Source: JAWKOK01 sp963698255
GTDB lineage: Bacteria > Chloroflexota > Anaerolineae > Caldilineales > Caldilineaceae
Direction: 5' to 3'
Length of the DNA stretch: 64,000 nt
Assembly: GCA_963698255.1 (NCBI GenBank)
Contig: CAVOQD010000010.1
Coordinates: forward strand, 1 to 64,000
The stretch's first letter is position 1, and the number at the start of each line of letters is the position of its first letter. The notes below the pieces were generated by a model. It searched no databases. It was not told where the DNA came from and saw only the letters and a program-made list of their open reading frames with translations. Made by a program: the position numbers and the translations under genes. Below are positions 34,786 to 43,329 of the stretch, piece after piece.

Positions 34786-34971
34786 ATCACGCCAATCGTC
34801 GTCTCGTCGCAAATGGTGGACGTGGCGCTGGTGATTGCCATGCTGATCCGGCCGGTGGCCGCGGCCCGGTTGCTGACGTGCGGCGTTGCTATCGTGGTTG
34901 TCTTCATCTTTGCGCCGGAGCGGGGCGTGCTCGGGCCGTCGTTGCAGAGGCCGCAGGTTGGGGCTGCGTAG
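34786..34971 (+). pseudogene. Relic of a metal ABC permease (copy B, with internal deletion)
   Basis: The plus strand reads ITPIVVSSQMVDVALVIAML then RPVAAARLLT and VVVFIFAPERGVLGPSLQRP. This matches the intact permease at 4.2 kb (IVVSLQTVGVALVLAMLITP ... AAAAQLLT ... VFIFAPERGVLWRSLNRP), with about 45 residues missing between LLT and the tail. It has no start and no ATPase partner. Confidence 0.7.
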
Positions 34972-34981
34972 ACGTTGCGCG

Positions 34982-35050
34982 AAAAGTCCCCGGCACGGCC
35001 CACAAACTGTTCGGCAATCCAAATTGCCACAGGGCCGCGCCGGGGACTTT
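34982..35050 (-). terminator. Hairpin of the CCCCGGCAC repeat family, probable terminator of the alpha-2-macroglobulin gene
   Basis: Arms AAAAGTCCCCGGCACGGCC (34982-35000) and GGCCGCGCCGGGGACTTT (35033-35050), with T-runs on both strands. It lies 17 bases after the macroglobulin stop. Confidence 0.6.
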
Positions 35051-35066
35051 TTTTGCAGACTACCCC

Positions 35067-37001
35067 CTACTCCACAATCACCACATCACTGCCGCTGCGC
35101 CCGAACACTTCCGGCGAGTACATCTCCTCGGCCTTGGCCGGCGGCACGACGAAGCGGCCCGGCGTGGTGGCGCGCGCGGTGTAGCTGTAGTCGTAGACGC
35201 CGTCCCACAGCAGGGTGGTGAAGGCTTCGGCCTGCTGATCGCGCAGGTTCTGGTGCTGGTACCAGGGTCCCCACCACCAGGAATAGGGCTCGGGCCGGCC
35301 CGGGTCCTCGGGCGGCGCGGCCGAGACGGCCAGGTCCGGGTTGACGATCTCCAGCCCGGCGGGCAGCGGATCGACCAGCGCCACGTGATAGCGGCGGCTG
35401 TCGGCCACCAGGGTCAGACGCACACGGACGTTTGCTCCGGCACGGATGTGCCAGGTGCCGTCGGCGTGTTGAACCACGTCGGCGGGATCGTCGATGGCCT
35501 CGTACTCGCGCTGGACCACGAAGCCCATCTCCAGCGGGTCCAGGTCCAGATCGTCGGGCGCATAGCTCATGCCCAGGCGATAGTAGAGGCGACCGTCGCC
35601 GTCCTTCTCCAGGATCAGATCGTGGGTCGGCTCATTGGTGTCGACCAGATAGGCCATGGGCACGACGGTGGCGTGGCTGTCGGTCGAATAGCCGACGTAC
35701 TCGTGTTCACCGGCAAAGGCATTGCCCAGCCACATGCGCGCCACGAAGTCAGGCGATTCGGCCTCGTAGGTGTTGAAGTAGCGGTCCAGCGCCAGCAGAA
35801 TGAAGACATTCTCCTGGGTGTTGGTCCAGCGCCCCTGGGTCCGGTTGGCCAGCAGACCGTTGACGACCTTGGGAATCAGGTCGCTTTCGGGCTGGTCGAC
35901 GATCAGCGCGTCGAGCACGATGCCGTCGGTGCGCCGGTTGGAATGCAGCATGACATATTCGTCATCGCCGTAGGAGGTGATGAAGTTGGCCGCGCCCGGC
36001 GTCTCGACCGCGCTGTTGTTGACATGGCGCCGGATTGCCTCCACCTGCGTCTCGTAGCCCGCTTCGCCGCTCAGCACCTGCCAGAGCCAGGCCACTGCCT
36101 CCAGACTCTGATCCTCCAGCGGCATCTCATCCAGCAGACGGCTCGCTTTGGCCGTGTCGACATCGCCGGCCAGTTGGCGCACGTAGAGCGCATAGCTGCT
36201 CAGCGCGTGCTTGGTCTCGCGGCTGTACCAGTAGGGGTAGTAGTTCTCGATGGACCGCAGATAGTCCAGCGAGCGATAGACCGCCTCATCCGAGACCGGA
36301 TAGCCCTTGAGCGCGGCGACCTGCAGCGCGTGCGCGGCATGGACGCTGTAGAAGGGCAGCGATTCCTGACCCCGTCGCCAGACCGGGAAACCGCCGTCCA
36401 TGTTCTGCATGCCTTCAAGCCGCACGATGTCACGCTCCACTGCCGCGTTGAGTTCCTCGGGCGAGGGCAGTCCCTCGGCCTGGAACGCGCTCAGCACATC
36501 ACGCAGCGAGGCGATGCCCATGATCCGCGACGCCAACTGTTCCGAACTTTCGAACGGATAGTCGGCCAGGTAGAGCACGGCATCGGTCAGCGCCTGCAAC
36601 GAGGTCGACGACGTACTGATCTCCAGCCCGCCGAACTGGGGGAAGACGTCGGTCGGCGTGGCGATGGGCTGCACGATGACGCCCCCATCTGTCACTCCGC
36701 CATCGACTACGCCATAGGTGGCGAAGGCTTCGGTGGTGGCCGGCGTGTAGACCGGCAGCATCACTTCGGCGGCGTCGGCCAGTTCTCCGCCGGCCGAGTC
36801 GCTGGCCGTGGCGACGAAGCGAATGCGCGCCGTGCCCGCGTTGGCCGTCTCGGCCGGGAAGCGGATCTCCACACGGTCGTTGGCCGGGACGGTCACCCGC
36901 TGTCCTTCATCACCGGTCAGGCTCAGGTTGGCGACCTGGGCCAGCACATCCACGGTCATGGGTTCGTCGGTCTGGTTCTGAAGCACCACCGGCAGCTTCA
37001 A
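35067..37001 (-). CDS. Alpha-2-macroglobulin family protein, C-terminal fragment (thioester-like and receptor-like domains)
   Basis: The last 644 residues of a roughly 2000-residue surface protein (whole gene 41305 to 35067, broken by about five shifts). It covers the end of the A2M domain (LPVVLQNQTDEPMTVDVLAQ) and the alpha/alpha-toroid thioester domain (DYPFESSEQLASRIMGIASL, NMDGGFPVWRRGQESLPFYS, GRWTNTQENVFILLALDRYF). The final domain (RVRLTLVADSRRYHVALVDP, DYSYTARATTPGRFVVPPAK) follows. At the thioester site the normal CxEQ is SSEQ: codon AGT where Cys would be TGT, so no thioester can form. It ends SPEVFGRSGSDVVIVE. Confidence 0.88.
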   Translation of the reverse strand: MKLPVVLQNQTDEPMTVDVLAQVANLSLTGDEGQRVTVPANDRVEIRFPAETANAGTARIRFVATASDSAGGELADAAEVMLPVYTPATTEAFATYGVVDGGVTDGGVIVQPIATPTDVFPQFGGLEISTSSTSLQALTDAVLYLADYPFESSEQLASRIMGIASLRDVLSAFQAEGLPSPEELNAAVERDIVRLEGMQNMDGGFPVWRRGQESLPFYSVHAAHALQVAALKGYPVSDEAVYRSLDYLRSIENYYPYWYSRETKHALSSYALYVRQLAGDVDTAKASRLLDEMPLEDQSLEAVAWLWQVLSGEAGYETQVEAIRRHVNNSAVETPGAANFITSYGDDEYVMLHSNRRTDGIVLDALIVDQPESDLIPKVVNGLLANRTQGRWTNTQENVFILLALDRYFNTYEAESPDFVARMWLGNAFAGEHEYVGYSTDSHATVVPMAYLVDTNEPTHDLILEKDGDGRLYYRLGMSYAPDDLDLDPLEMGFVVQREYEAIDDPADVVQHADGTWHIRAGANVRVRLTLVADSRRYHVALVDPLPAGLEIVNPDLAVSAAPPEDPGRPEPYSWWWGPWYQHQNLRDQQAEAFTTLLWDGVYDYSYTARATTPGRFVVPPAKAEEMYSPEVFGRSGSDVVIVE

Positions 37002-38937
37002 AACTGTCGCCGAAGTTGAGGAAACGGGGCACGGACGGGCGCACCATCAGCGGCATGCGTGCAGTCAGATTGGCCTCGTCCGAGCCGAATTGGTTGTCGC
37101 CGGCCACGGCCACCACCATAATGCGGTAGCGGGTCAGGTTGTCGGGCAAGCGCACGTCGACACTCGCCTGGCCGTTTTCATCGGTGCGCACATCCGGTGC
37201 GAAGGTCGCCAGCGGATTGAAGTCTGAACGCACGGTGATGGCCGGCGCACCGCCACCGTCATCGGATGCGGCAGATTCCTCCATGGCCATGGCGGCCGGC
37301 ATAGGGGCCATGGCCATATCGGCGGCCATACCTTCTGACGCCTCATCGATCGACGCCATCCCGGCCGCCATGGTCGGCATGGCGTTAAGCGCTCTGGCAT
37401 TGGCCGCGGATTTGTAACTCACTTCGGAGCCGCCCAGCGCTATCTCAGTCGCCTGGACGAGACTCTTGGCATCCTGAAGCACGATCTGTTCACGGCTGTG
37501 GCTGCTGCTGGTGTCAGCGTAGCGTTGCTGATAGAACGCGGCCACCGGATCGGCCAACTGATAGCCGGTCAGCGCCAGGATGGCCTCGTCGACCACCACC
37601 ACGGCCAGTTCGGCCCCTTCGACCGGTTCGCCATCGGCGTCGGTCAGCGTCAGATCGATGGTCGTCGATTCGCCGGGCGCCAGTTCCGTGGCCTCGGGCA
37701 CGATGGCCAGCGCCAGCGTGCGATTGAGCGGCGGAACCATCAGATCGATGCTGCCGGTGGCGTAGGCGGGACGGTCGGGCGCGCCGTCGACCGGCTGACC
37801 CTCATCATCGACGCGCGGGGCCGCGCCGTTGAGATCGACCTGGACCGACAGGTTGGGAATGTGTGCGTCTTCGATGGGCACACGCAGCGTGATCGAGTTG
37901 TCCTCAATCGTGAAGCGCTCGGTGTAGAGCACGCCGCTGCGCGCCACGGTCATCAGCCCCTCGGCCGGCGAGAAGGGAGCCTGGACCAGTATCTCGGCCA
38001 CATCGCCCGGCTGGTACTGTTCTTTGTCGGGGATCAGCTCGATCTGCTCCTGGGTCACCTCGCGCGCGGGCGGACGCTCGCCGCCACTGACCCAGCGCGT
38101 CATGCTGCTGCGGTTGGGGCGATCCTGGTCATCCACGACGGTGGCCGTGATGCGAACCTTGCCGCCGATCTCGGTGGCGAAGGTGCAGACGACAGGATCA
38201 ACCATCGACTCGACTGTGCAGGTCTGCATATCGACCTCTTCCTCGATCCACTCGCCGCCCTGGGTCGTCCACTCCAGGCGCGCGGCCTGCATTTCGATGG
38301 ACTGCCCAGGCACAGCGTTGCCGTCCAGATCGGTGACGATGGCCTCGATGACCAGCGGTTCGCCTTTTTCCACGAAGGTGGTCTCGCTGCGCAGCCCCAC
38401 ATAGATCGACGCCGGATGCACCAGCAGCGTGGTGCCGGCATTCCAGGCCTGGCGATTCACATCCATCACATCGGCGCCGGCCAACACGCTGTAGGGGCGC
38501 GGCTCCTCGGCTTCGACGAAGTCCATGGCCAGGTAGTGGCGGCCCGACGCGTCGGTGCGCCCTTCAAACGTCTGGGTGTTGGACCCGCCGTAGCCGTCAT
38601 CCCAATACGATCCGCCGTAGTACCACCAGGGCGTCCACTCGCCGAAGGCAAACTCCGGCCAGTTGGGCGGCGAATAGTTGGAGGGCGAGGCGCTGACCGT
38701 CCAGACGGTCTCGGCATTGGGCAGCGGACCGCCGGCAAAGTAGGCGGCGCGTTGCCGAAACCGTCGCCTCATCGCCCAGGAAGAACGGCCCCTCAGACTC
38801 GTTGCCCACGCTGACCTCGAACTCGGGCCGGCGGAACTCCTCGACCTGGAAGCTGTGCTGATACTGTACATTCCAATTGTCTTCGGGGTTGGGATAGCGT
38901 GGCTGGCCGCCGACGCCCGACGGGCCGCCCCACACAT
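36910..38937 (-). CDS. Alpha-2-macroglobulin family protein, central fragment (MG and A2M domains)
   Basis: Real coding starts near 38755 (AAYFAGGPLPNAETVWTVSA); the first 60 codons are a shadow. It has macroglobulin beta-domains with YVGLRSETTFVEKGEPLVIE and QYQPGDVAEILVQAPFSPAE. The A2M core follows (LDVQV..-type LTDADGEPVEGAELAVVVVD then EAILALTGYQLADPVAAFYQ). A Met/Ala-rich insert (MAAGMASIDEASEGMAADMA) stands where the protease-bait region of animal proteins would be. PLATFAPDVRTDENGQASVD and MPLMVRPSVPRFLNFGDSFE are conserved in bacterial homologues. It continues at 37001 in another frame. Confidence 0.88.
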   Translation of the reverse strand: MCGAARRASAASHAIPTPKTIGMYSISTASRSRSSAGPSSRSAWATSLRGRSSWAMRRRFRQRAAYFAGGPLPNAETVWTVSASPSNYSPPNWPEFAFGEWTPWWYYGGSYWDDGYGGSNTQTFEGRTDASGRHYLAMDFVEAEEPRPYSVLAGADVMDVNRQAWNAGTTLLVHPASIYVGLRSETTFVEKGEPLVIEAIVTDLDGNAVPGQSIEMQAARLEWTTQGGEWIEEEVDMQTCTVESMVDPVVCTFATEIGGKVRITATVVDDQDRPNRSSMTRWVSGGERPPAREVTQEQIELIPDKEQYQPGDVAEILVQAPFSPAEGLMTVARSGVLYTERFTIEDNSITLRVPIEDAHIPNLSVQVDLNGAAPRVDDEGQPVDGAPDRPAYATGSIDLMVPPLNRTLALAIVPEATELAPGESTTIDLTLTDADGEPVEGAELAVVVVDEAILALTGYQLADPVAAFYQQRYADTSSSHSREQIVLQDAKSLVQATEIALGGSEVSYKSAANARALNAMPTMAAGMASIDEASEGMAADMAMAPMPAAMAMEESAASDDGGGAPAITVRSDFNPLATFAPDVRTDENGQASVDVRLPDNLTRYRIMVVAVAGDNQFGSDEANLTARMPLMVRPSVPRFLNFGDSFEAAGGASEPDRRTHDRGCAGPGRQPEPDR

Positions 38938-39124
38938 CGGGCAGGCCCTGCGCGATCAGTTGAAGATAGGTGTAGCCCAGGTTCATGTTGTCCGGCAACG
39001 TGAAGGCCATGTCAAAGCCGGCCAGGTCGTTGACCTCGGCCACGCCGTTCGAGCACCTCGTTGCCGCGCGAATCGACCAGCGTGTACTGCACGGAGACGC
39101 CGTCGGTCTCGGGCAGACCGACAT
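38597..39124 (-). CDS. Alpha-2-macroglobulin family protein, short middle fragment
   Basis: The useful part runs from about 39050 (NGVAEVNDLAGFDMAFTLPD) through NLGYTYLQLIAQGLP, a Gly/Pro linker and SFQVEEFRRPEFEVSVGNES to FFLGDEATVSA near 38760, where the frame is lost again. EFRRPEFEV is a very common junction in bacterial alpha-2-macroglobulins between the MG2-MG3 and MG4 domains. It links the two neighbouring fragments of the same gene. Confidence 0.8.
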   Translation of the reverse strand: MSVCPRPTASPCSTRWSIRAATRCSNGVAEVNDLAGFDMAFTLPDNMNLGYTYLQLIAQGLPDVWGGPSGVGGQPRYPNPEDNWNVQYQHSFQVEEFRRPEFEVSVGNESEGPFFLGDEATVSATRRLLCRRSAAQCRDRLDGQRLALQLFAAQLAGVCLRRVDALVVLRRIVLG

Positions 39125-40142
39125 CGCCGTCCTGCGTGCCGCCGATCAGACGCATCCAGCCTTTGACATGCACTTCCTCGCCGGGGCGATACATCTGGCG
39201 GTCGTCGAAGACATACCAGCGCAGGGAGTCGCCGACATAGCGCCGCTGCCAGCCGCTTTCGTCCCAGTAGTAGTTGCTGGCCGGCAAGATCGCCGTGTCC
39301 GAGCCCAGGCTGCCGACCAGCAGCGAACTGCCGATCTCAGGCAGCGCCAGCGTGGCGATGCCGTCGGCGCCGGTCTCGGACGACACATCGCCATGCAACA
39401 AGGAGACCTCGACGCCTTCCAGCGGCGCGCCGTCGCTCAGGGCGCTGGCCCACGCGATCAGCTCGCTGTGGTCAGCCAGCGCGTCCAGCCCGATCTGGGT
39501 CACCTGCACCCAGGAGATGACGCTCTGCTGGTCGCGGCCGAAGAGATCGCCGAGGATGGGTAGATCCGGCGTTTCGACCACAACGATCAGATGGCCGGTC
39601 TGGCCGTCCAGCGCCTCGCTCAGATCGATGGCCGTCTCGGTGAGCTGATCGTCGGCCCCGTCGACCTGGATGGTCTCAGAGAATACCTCAACGCCCGGCG
39701 GATCCGGCGGATTGTTCGTGTGGCGTTGCTCGCGCATGTAGAGCGATATAGACGGGCCAGTCCTCCGGCTCGACGGCGAAGGCGCTGCACGGTCAGGCGC
39801 GGGTAGTTGACCGAGTAGACGCTGAACGTGGGCTGGGTCGACGACGGATCGAGCGTGGTCAGGAAGTCCGGCCCGGTCAGGTAGCTGGGCATGGCCGAGG
39901 TCTTGAAGGTGTGGGTTTCGTCCTGGCCCAACGTCTGGCCGAAGATATCGCGTATGTCGCCGCTGACCGTCACGCGGTAGGTCGTGTTGCCGAGTTTCAG
40001 GCCTTCGATCTCGACGGTGCTGCCGTACTGGTTGATCACGGAGCCGGGAATGGCCGGCTCGACGTCGATCATCGAACCCTCGAAGCTGGTCGGGTCGAGC
40101 GGATTGTTGAAGAAAAACGACAGCGGCGCAAAGGGCGGACAC
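39012..40142 (-). CDS. Alpha-2-macroglobulin family protein, MG2 fragment
   Basis: The meaningful part spans about 39760 to 39050: SLYMREQRHTNNPPDPPGVE, ETAIDLSEALDGQTGHLIVV, SWVQVTQIGLDALADHSELI (start of the MG2 domain), ADGIATLALPEIGSSLLVGS and RWYVFDDRQMYRPGEEVHVK. The last, a D(R)xxYRPGExVxxKGW motif, is the signature of the MG2 region in bacterial alpha-2-macroglobulins. Upstream codons of this frame are shadow sequence. Two compensating shifts lie at 39730-39790. Confidence 0.85.
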   Translation of the reverse strand: MSALCAAVVFLQQSARPDQLRGFDDRRRAGHSRLRDQPVRQHRRDRRPETRQHDLPRDGQRRHTRYLRPDVGPGRNPHLQDLGHAQLPDRAGLPDHARSVVDPAHVQRLLGQLPAPDRAAPSPSSRRTGPSISLYMREQRHTNNPPDPPGVEVFSETIQVDGADDQLTETAIDLSEALDGQTGHLIVVVETPDLPILGDLFGRDQQSVISWVQVTQIGLDALADHSELIAWASALSDGAPLEGVEVSLLHGDVSSETGADGIATLALPEIGSSLLVGSLGSDTAILPASNYYWDESGWQRRYVGDSLRWYVFDDRQMYRPGEEVHVKGWMRLIGGTQDGDVGLPETDGVSVQYTLVDSRGNEVLERRGRGQRPGRL

Positions 40143-41305
40143 TCCGGATCATAGTAGCCGCAGCGCGCCTCGTCGATGCGCAACGGCGCAAAGGTCTGGA
40201 AGGAGAAGGACTGGGCCTTCTGGGTGGTCAGCGTCCCTTCGGCCGACGGCGTGCCGGGACCGATCACGACGTTGACGGTGGTGTCGGCCGGGAAGAGATC
40301 GACGGCCCGAAAGGCCACCCATCGACTCTCTGGCGTCTGCTCGACCATTCGCTGGATCGTCTCGTCGGCAGCGATCTCGGCTTCATCGGCCAGGCGAATC
40401 GGATAGGATTGGCGACCGGCTGTGACACTGATGGTCTCCAGCACGGCCTGCGGATCGATGCGCTGGTCGAAGGCCACAAAGATCAGCGGATCGCGGGGCT
40501 GCGGCCCATAGCTGGGCACGCTGCTGACCACACTGACCGTCGGCGTGCTGAACGTCCAGGTCACGCTCTCCGGCAGCACGCCGCCGATGGCCGAGGTCGT
40601 CCCAGCCGGCACTTCGGCCGTGTACTCGGTTGACATGGGGAAGCGGTCGATCTCGTCAGACTCGTATTCAAAGGAGAGCGTCCTGGTTCCCAGCCACTTC
40701 CAGACGCCCGGCAGATCCGGCGTCAGCACAACCGGCACGTCTGCGGCGCTCAGTTGTTCCAGCGTTCCCAGCGGAACCATGGGTTGGCTGAAGGTGACGT
40801 TGAGAAAAGGCGCCAATGGCACCGGGCCTTCGGGTGCATAGCGCAGCACTTCCAGCGGGCCGACCTCAGTCTCGTCGGGCACGGCAGGCGCGTCGATGGC
40901 CTCAGCCGGCGGGAAGGATTCGTCGATGGTCTCGCCGGTGCGTGGCGGCGGCAGAGAGCGCTCGGGCAGACGGAAATCCTCTTGGTCGCCGGCTTCGACT
41001 TCCATCGGAGGCAAGCGATCCGAGATCTGCTGCACTTCGCCGGCGGTCAGCGGAGTCGTCTCGGCCACGGGCATCTGGCTCGCCTCGGACGGTTGCGCGG
41101 CTCCATCGCTGAGCACGATGGTCAGCCCGGCCGGTTCATTATCACCGGGATCGGTCTGAGAAACGGTCACGATGGTATCGGAAGACGGGCCGGTGTGCGG
41201 ACCGGCATACGGCGCAGTATTCACCGTCGCTGCCGGCATCATCGTCAAGAACAGTGCGATCAACAACAGATAGCTCAAATACCATTGCGGAGATTTTCTA
41301 ACCAT
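39780..41305 (-). CDS. Alpha-2-macroglobulin family protein, N-terminal fragment (signal peptide and MG1-like domains)
   Basis: The start of the gene. A signal peptide MVRKSPQWYLSYLLLIALFL ... AATVNTAP is followed by a Pro/Glu-rich spacer and Ig-like macroglobulin/bacterial Ig domains: PLAPFLNVTFSQPMVPLGTL, SFEYESDEIDRFPMSTEYTA, PRDPLIFVAFDQRIDPQAVL and GYYDPECPPFAPLSFFFNNP. The frame stays open to 39620, but after QPTFSVYSVNYPRLTVQR (about 39790) it leaves the true reading. Bacterial homologues trap proteases at the cell surface or guard cell-wall enzymes. No lipobox is seen, so this one is probably secreted or held by other means. Confidence 0.87.
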
Positions 41306-41526
41306 TGTCCACCCCTTTGTCGATCAAAGCGACATTCTTGTCTGTTTGTGGAGGCCGTTTCGACGAGAGGGTTGCTTGGCTGTAGGGACAGACCCCAGAC
41401 CTGTCCCTACGCGTCGGCGAAAATCTGTCTCGCGAATCGGTCACGTGTACGATCACCTGGGGCTAAGACGGACAGCACATACCGAATGTTCCGGCAATGG
41501 CGCCCTCTGACAATTCTACGATCGAA
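41306..41526. other. Intergenic region upstream of the alpha-2-macroglobulin gene
   Basis: Contains one small inverted repeat, TGTAGGGACAG / CTGTCCCTACG (41381-41411). No gene is seen. Confidence 0.45.
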
Positions 41527-41568
41527 AAAGGCGCACGAGTGGGGTCACGACCCCACTCGTGCGCCTTT
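41527..41568 (-). terminator. Rho-independent terminator after the cyclophilin lipoprotein gene
   Basis: 20-base arms AAAGGCGCACGAGTGGGGTC and inverse with a 2-base centre, followed on the minus strand by TTTTTCG. It lies 27 bases after the stop at 41595. Confidence 0.85.
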
Positions 41569-41594
41569 GCGACCGTCAATTATTCGGAATTCAG

Positions 41595-43013
41595 CTACTC
41601 GACCTCAATCGTGATCGACTCGATCACATCCTCGACGGTGAGGAGATCCAGTACGTCCTGGCCCTCCACGGTCTGGCCGAAGAAGCTGAACGACGCATTG
41701 GATTCGATGGGCGGCGCAATCAGCGCGATCAACAACTGGCTGCTGCTGCTGCGGATCGGCTCAGAGGGCGAATTCTGGATCGGAATGTAGGCGATGGCGC
41801 CCTTATCGGGCGTCACATCCAGCCCCACCTCGGCGTCAAACTGGTAGCCGGCGTCGTTGAGGGGATCGTTGTCCGGCGAACCAACGATGACGACCTGATC
41901 GGGGATGATCTGGTTGACCGGCAGACCGTCGTAGAAGCCGAGATCGGCCAGCGTGACGAAGTTGTTGACGGCCACCGGCGCCTGGTCGGCATGCAATTCG
42001 ACGACCAGATCGCCCTGGCTGGTGGCGATGGTCGCTGTGTACTTCTTGGCCGGATCGATGGTCATCTCCGGTTCGGTGTTGAAGTAGTTGACCCGTTCAG
42101 CAGGCTCAACCGCAGCCAACGGTCGCTCGCCCGCGTCCATGCTGCTGGGCGGGAAGGGCGTGGGCGTGGGCGGCAGCGGCGTGGGCGTCGGCAGCAGGCT
42201 CTCTGTGCCCTCTTCGATGATGATCGACTTGATCAGATCGCCGTCGGTGCCGCTGTCGGCCACGGGATCGCGGCGCGTGATCTCGTTGAGGATCTCGTTG
42301 CCCTCGATCACCTCGCCGAAGATGGTGTGTCCGCCGTTGAGCCATTCGGTCGGGGCGAAGGTGATGAAGAACTGGCTGCCATTGGTGCCGGGACCGGCAT
42401 TGGCCATGGCCAGCAGGCCGGGGCGGTCGAAGCCGATGCTGGGCGAAATCTCATCCTCGAACTGATAGCCGGGGCCGCCCATGCCGGTGCCGGTCGGGTC
42501 GCCGGCCTGGGCCATGAAGCCGTCGATCACACGGTGGAAGCTGGTGTTGTCGTAGAAGCCCTCGTTGGCCAGGTAGACAAAGTTGTTGACCGTCTTGGGG
42601 GCCTGATCGGCAAAGAGTTGCAGCTTGATGTCGCCCTTTTCGGTCTCGATGGTGGCATAGTAGTAGGTCTCGGGATCGATGGTCATCTCCGGCGGCGCGT
42701 CGTAGTATTCATTGCGCTCGGCCGGCTCCAGATCGCGCACCGGTCCGGCCGCGGTGTCGGTCTCACCGTCGCCGGCAGGCTCTTCAGCGACCGCTTCGTC
42801 AGTGACCGCCTCATCAGCGGCCGCTTCCTCTTCAGGCTCAGGCGTTGCCGTCGCATCTTCGGCAACGGCGGCTTCGTCGCCGGCCCCGTCGCTTGGCGCA
42901 ACGGGTGCAGCACAGGCGGACAGGAAAAGAGCCAGCAGAAGGGTTAATGCCAGGGCAAATGCAATCGAACGTGTTTTGCTTCGCTTGAGCGGAGCAGTGT
43001 GTACGTTGTTCAA
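41595..43013 (-). CDS. Lipoprotein with two cyclophilin-type peptidyl-prolyl isomerase domains
   Basis: 472 residues. A signal with lipobox (IAFALALTLLLALFLSACAA) is followed by an acidic Ala/Glu linker to about residue 95. The first cyclophilin domain (about 115-275) has KTVNNFVYLANEGFYDNTSF then HRVIDGFMAQAGDPTGTGMG, LAMANAGPGTNGSQFFITFA and LNGGHTIFGEVIEG, with the active-site FHRV, GSQFFI and WLNGGHTIFG intact. A Thr/Pro linker leads to a second, degenerate copy (about 310-470): FYDGLPVNQIIPDQVVIVGS in place of FHRVI..F, and SSSQLLIALIAPPIES. Only domain 1 should be catalytic. Role: folding of exported proteins. Confidence 0.9.
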   Translation of the reverse strand: MNNVHTAPLKRSKTRSIAFALALTLLLALFLSACAAPVAPSDGAGDEAAVAEDATATPEPEEEAAADEAVTDEAVAEEPAGDGETDTAAGPVRDLEPAERNEYYDAPPEMTIDPETYYYATIETEKGDIKLQLFADQAPKTVNNFVYLANEGFYDNTSFHRVIDGFMAQAGDPTGTGMGGPGYQFEDEISPSIGFDRPGLLAMANAGPGTNGSQFFITFAPTEWLNGGHTIFGEVIEGNEILNEITRRDPVADSGTDGDLIKSIIIEEGTESLLPTPTPLPPTPTPFPPSSMDAGERPLAAVEPAERVNYFNTEPEMTIDPAKKYTATIATSQGDLVVELHADQAPVAVNNFVTLADLGFYDGLPVNQIIPDQVVIVGSPDNDPLNDAGYQFDAEVGLDVTPDKGAIAYIPIQNSPSEPIRSSSSQLLIALIAPPIESNASFSFFGQTVEGQDVLDLLTVEDVIESITIEVE

Positions 43014-43145
43014 GAAATCCTCCAGATGTCTATTCGTGTTTCGAGTTCAAACCACAAATCGTGAACTATACTCATTTGAGAAACCTGCTTTGTACTGGGG
43101 TATTTTGAAGATTAAGCAATTAGCGTTGGTATAGAGGCGGCTGAC

Positions 43146-43223
43146 ATTGTAGCACGACATTTATGTCGTAGCCCATCATTTCATCTGCTAGCGGACGCTA
43201 CGACATAAATGTCGTGCTACAAT
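43146..43223. repeat. Intergenic inverted repeat, ACGACATTTATGTCGT family (copy 2)
   Basis: Perfect 27-base arms (43146-43172 and 43197-43223), whose core is GTAGCACGACATTTATGTCG, around 24 bases. Each arm is itself a palindrome, so the RNA could fold as a cruciform or two small hairpins. The remaining gap 43014-43329 holds nothing else recognised. Confidence 0.75.
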
Positions 43224-43329
43224 TTTATGCCCGTACTATTTCGTTAATCTTCAATATGCCGCAAGTATCTGGACAGCGGCAGCAATCGCAAGTGCGGTTT
43301 GCGGCATGAATGCCGCAGTACAAGGGTGT

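Noticed and set aside
34449..37019. 856-codon plus-strand open frame
   Set aside because: Antisense to the macroglobulin C-terminal fragment and to the DUF433 gene; no motif, Gly/His/Arg-rich.
37498..38814. 438-codon plus-strand open frame
   Set aside because: Antisense shadow of the macroglobulin central fragment.
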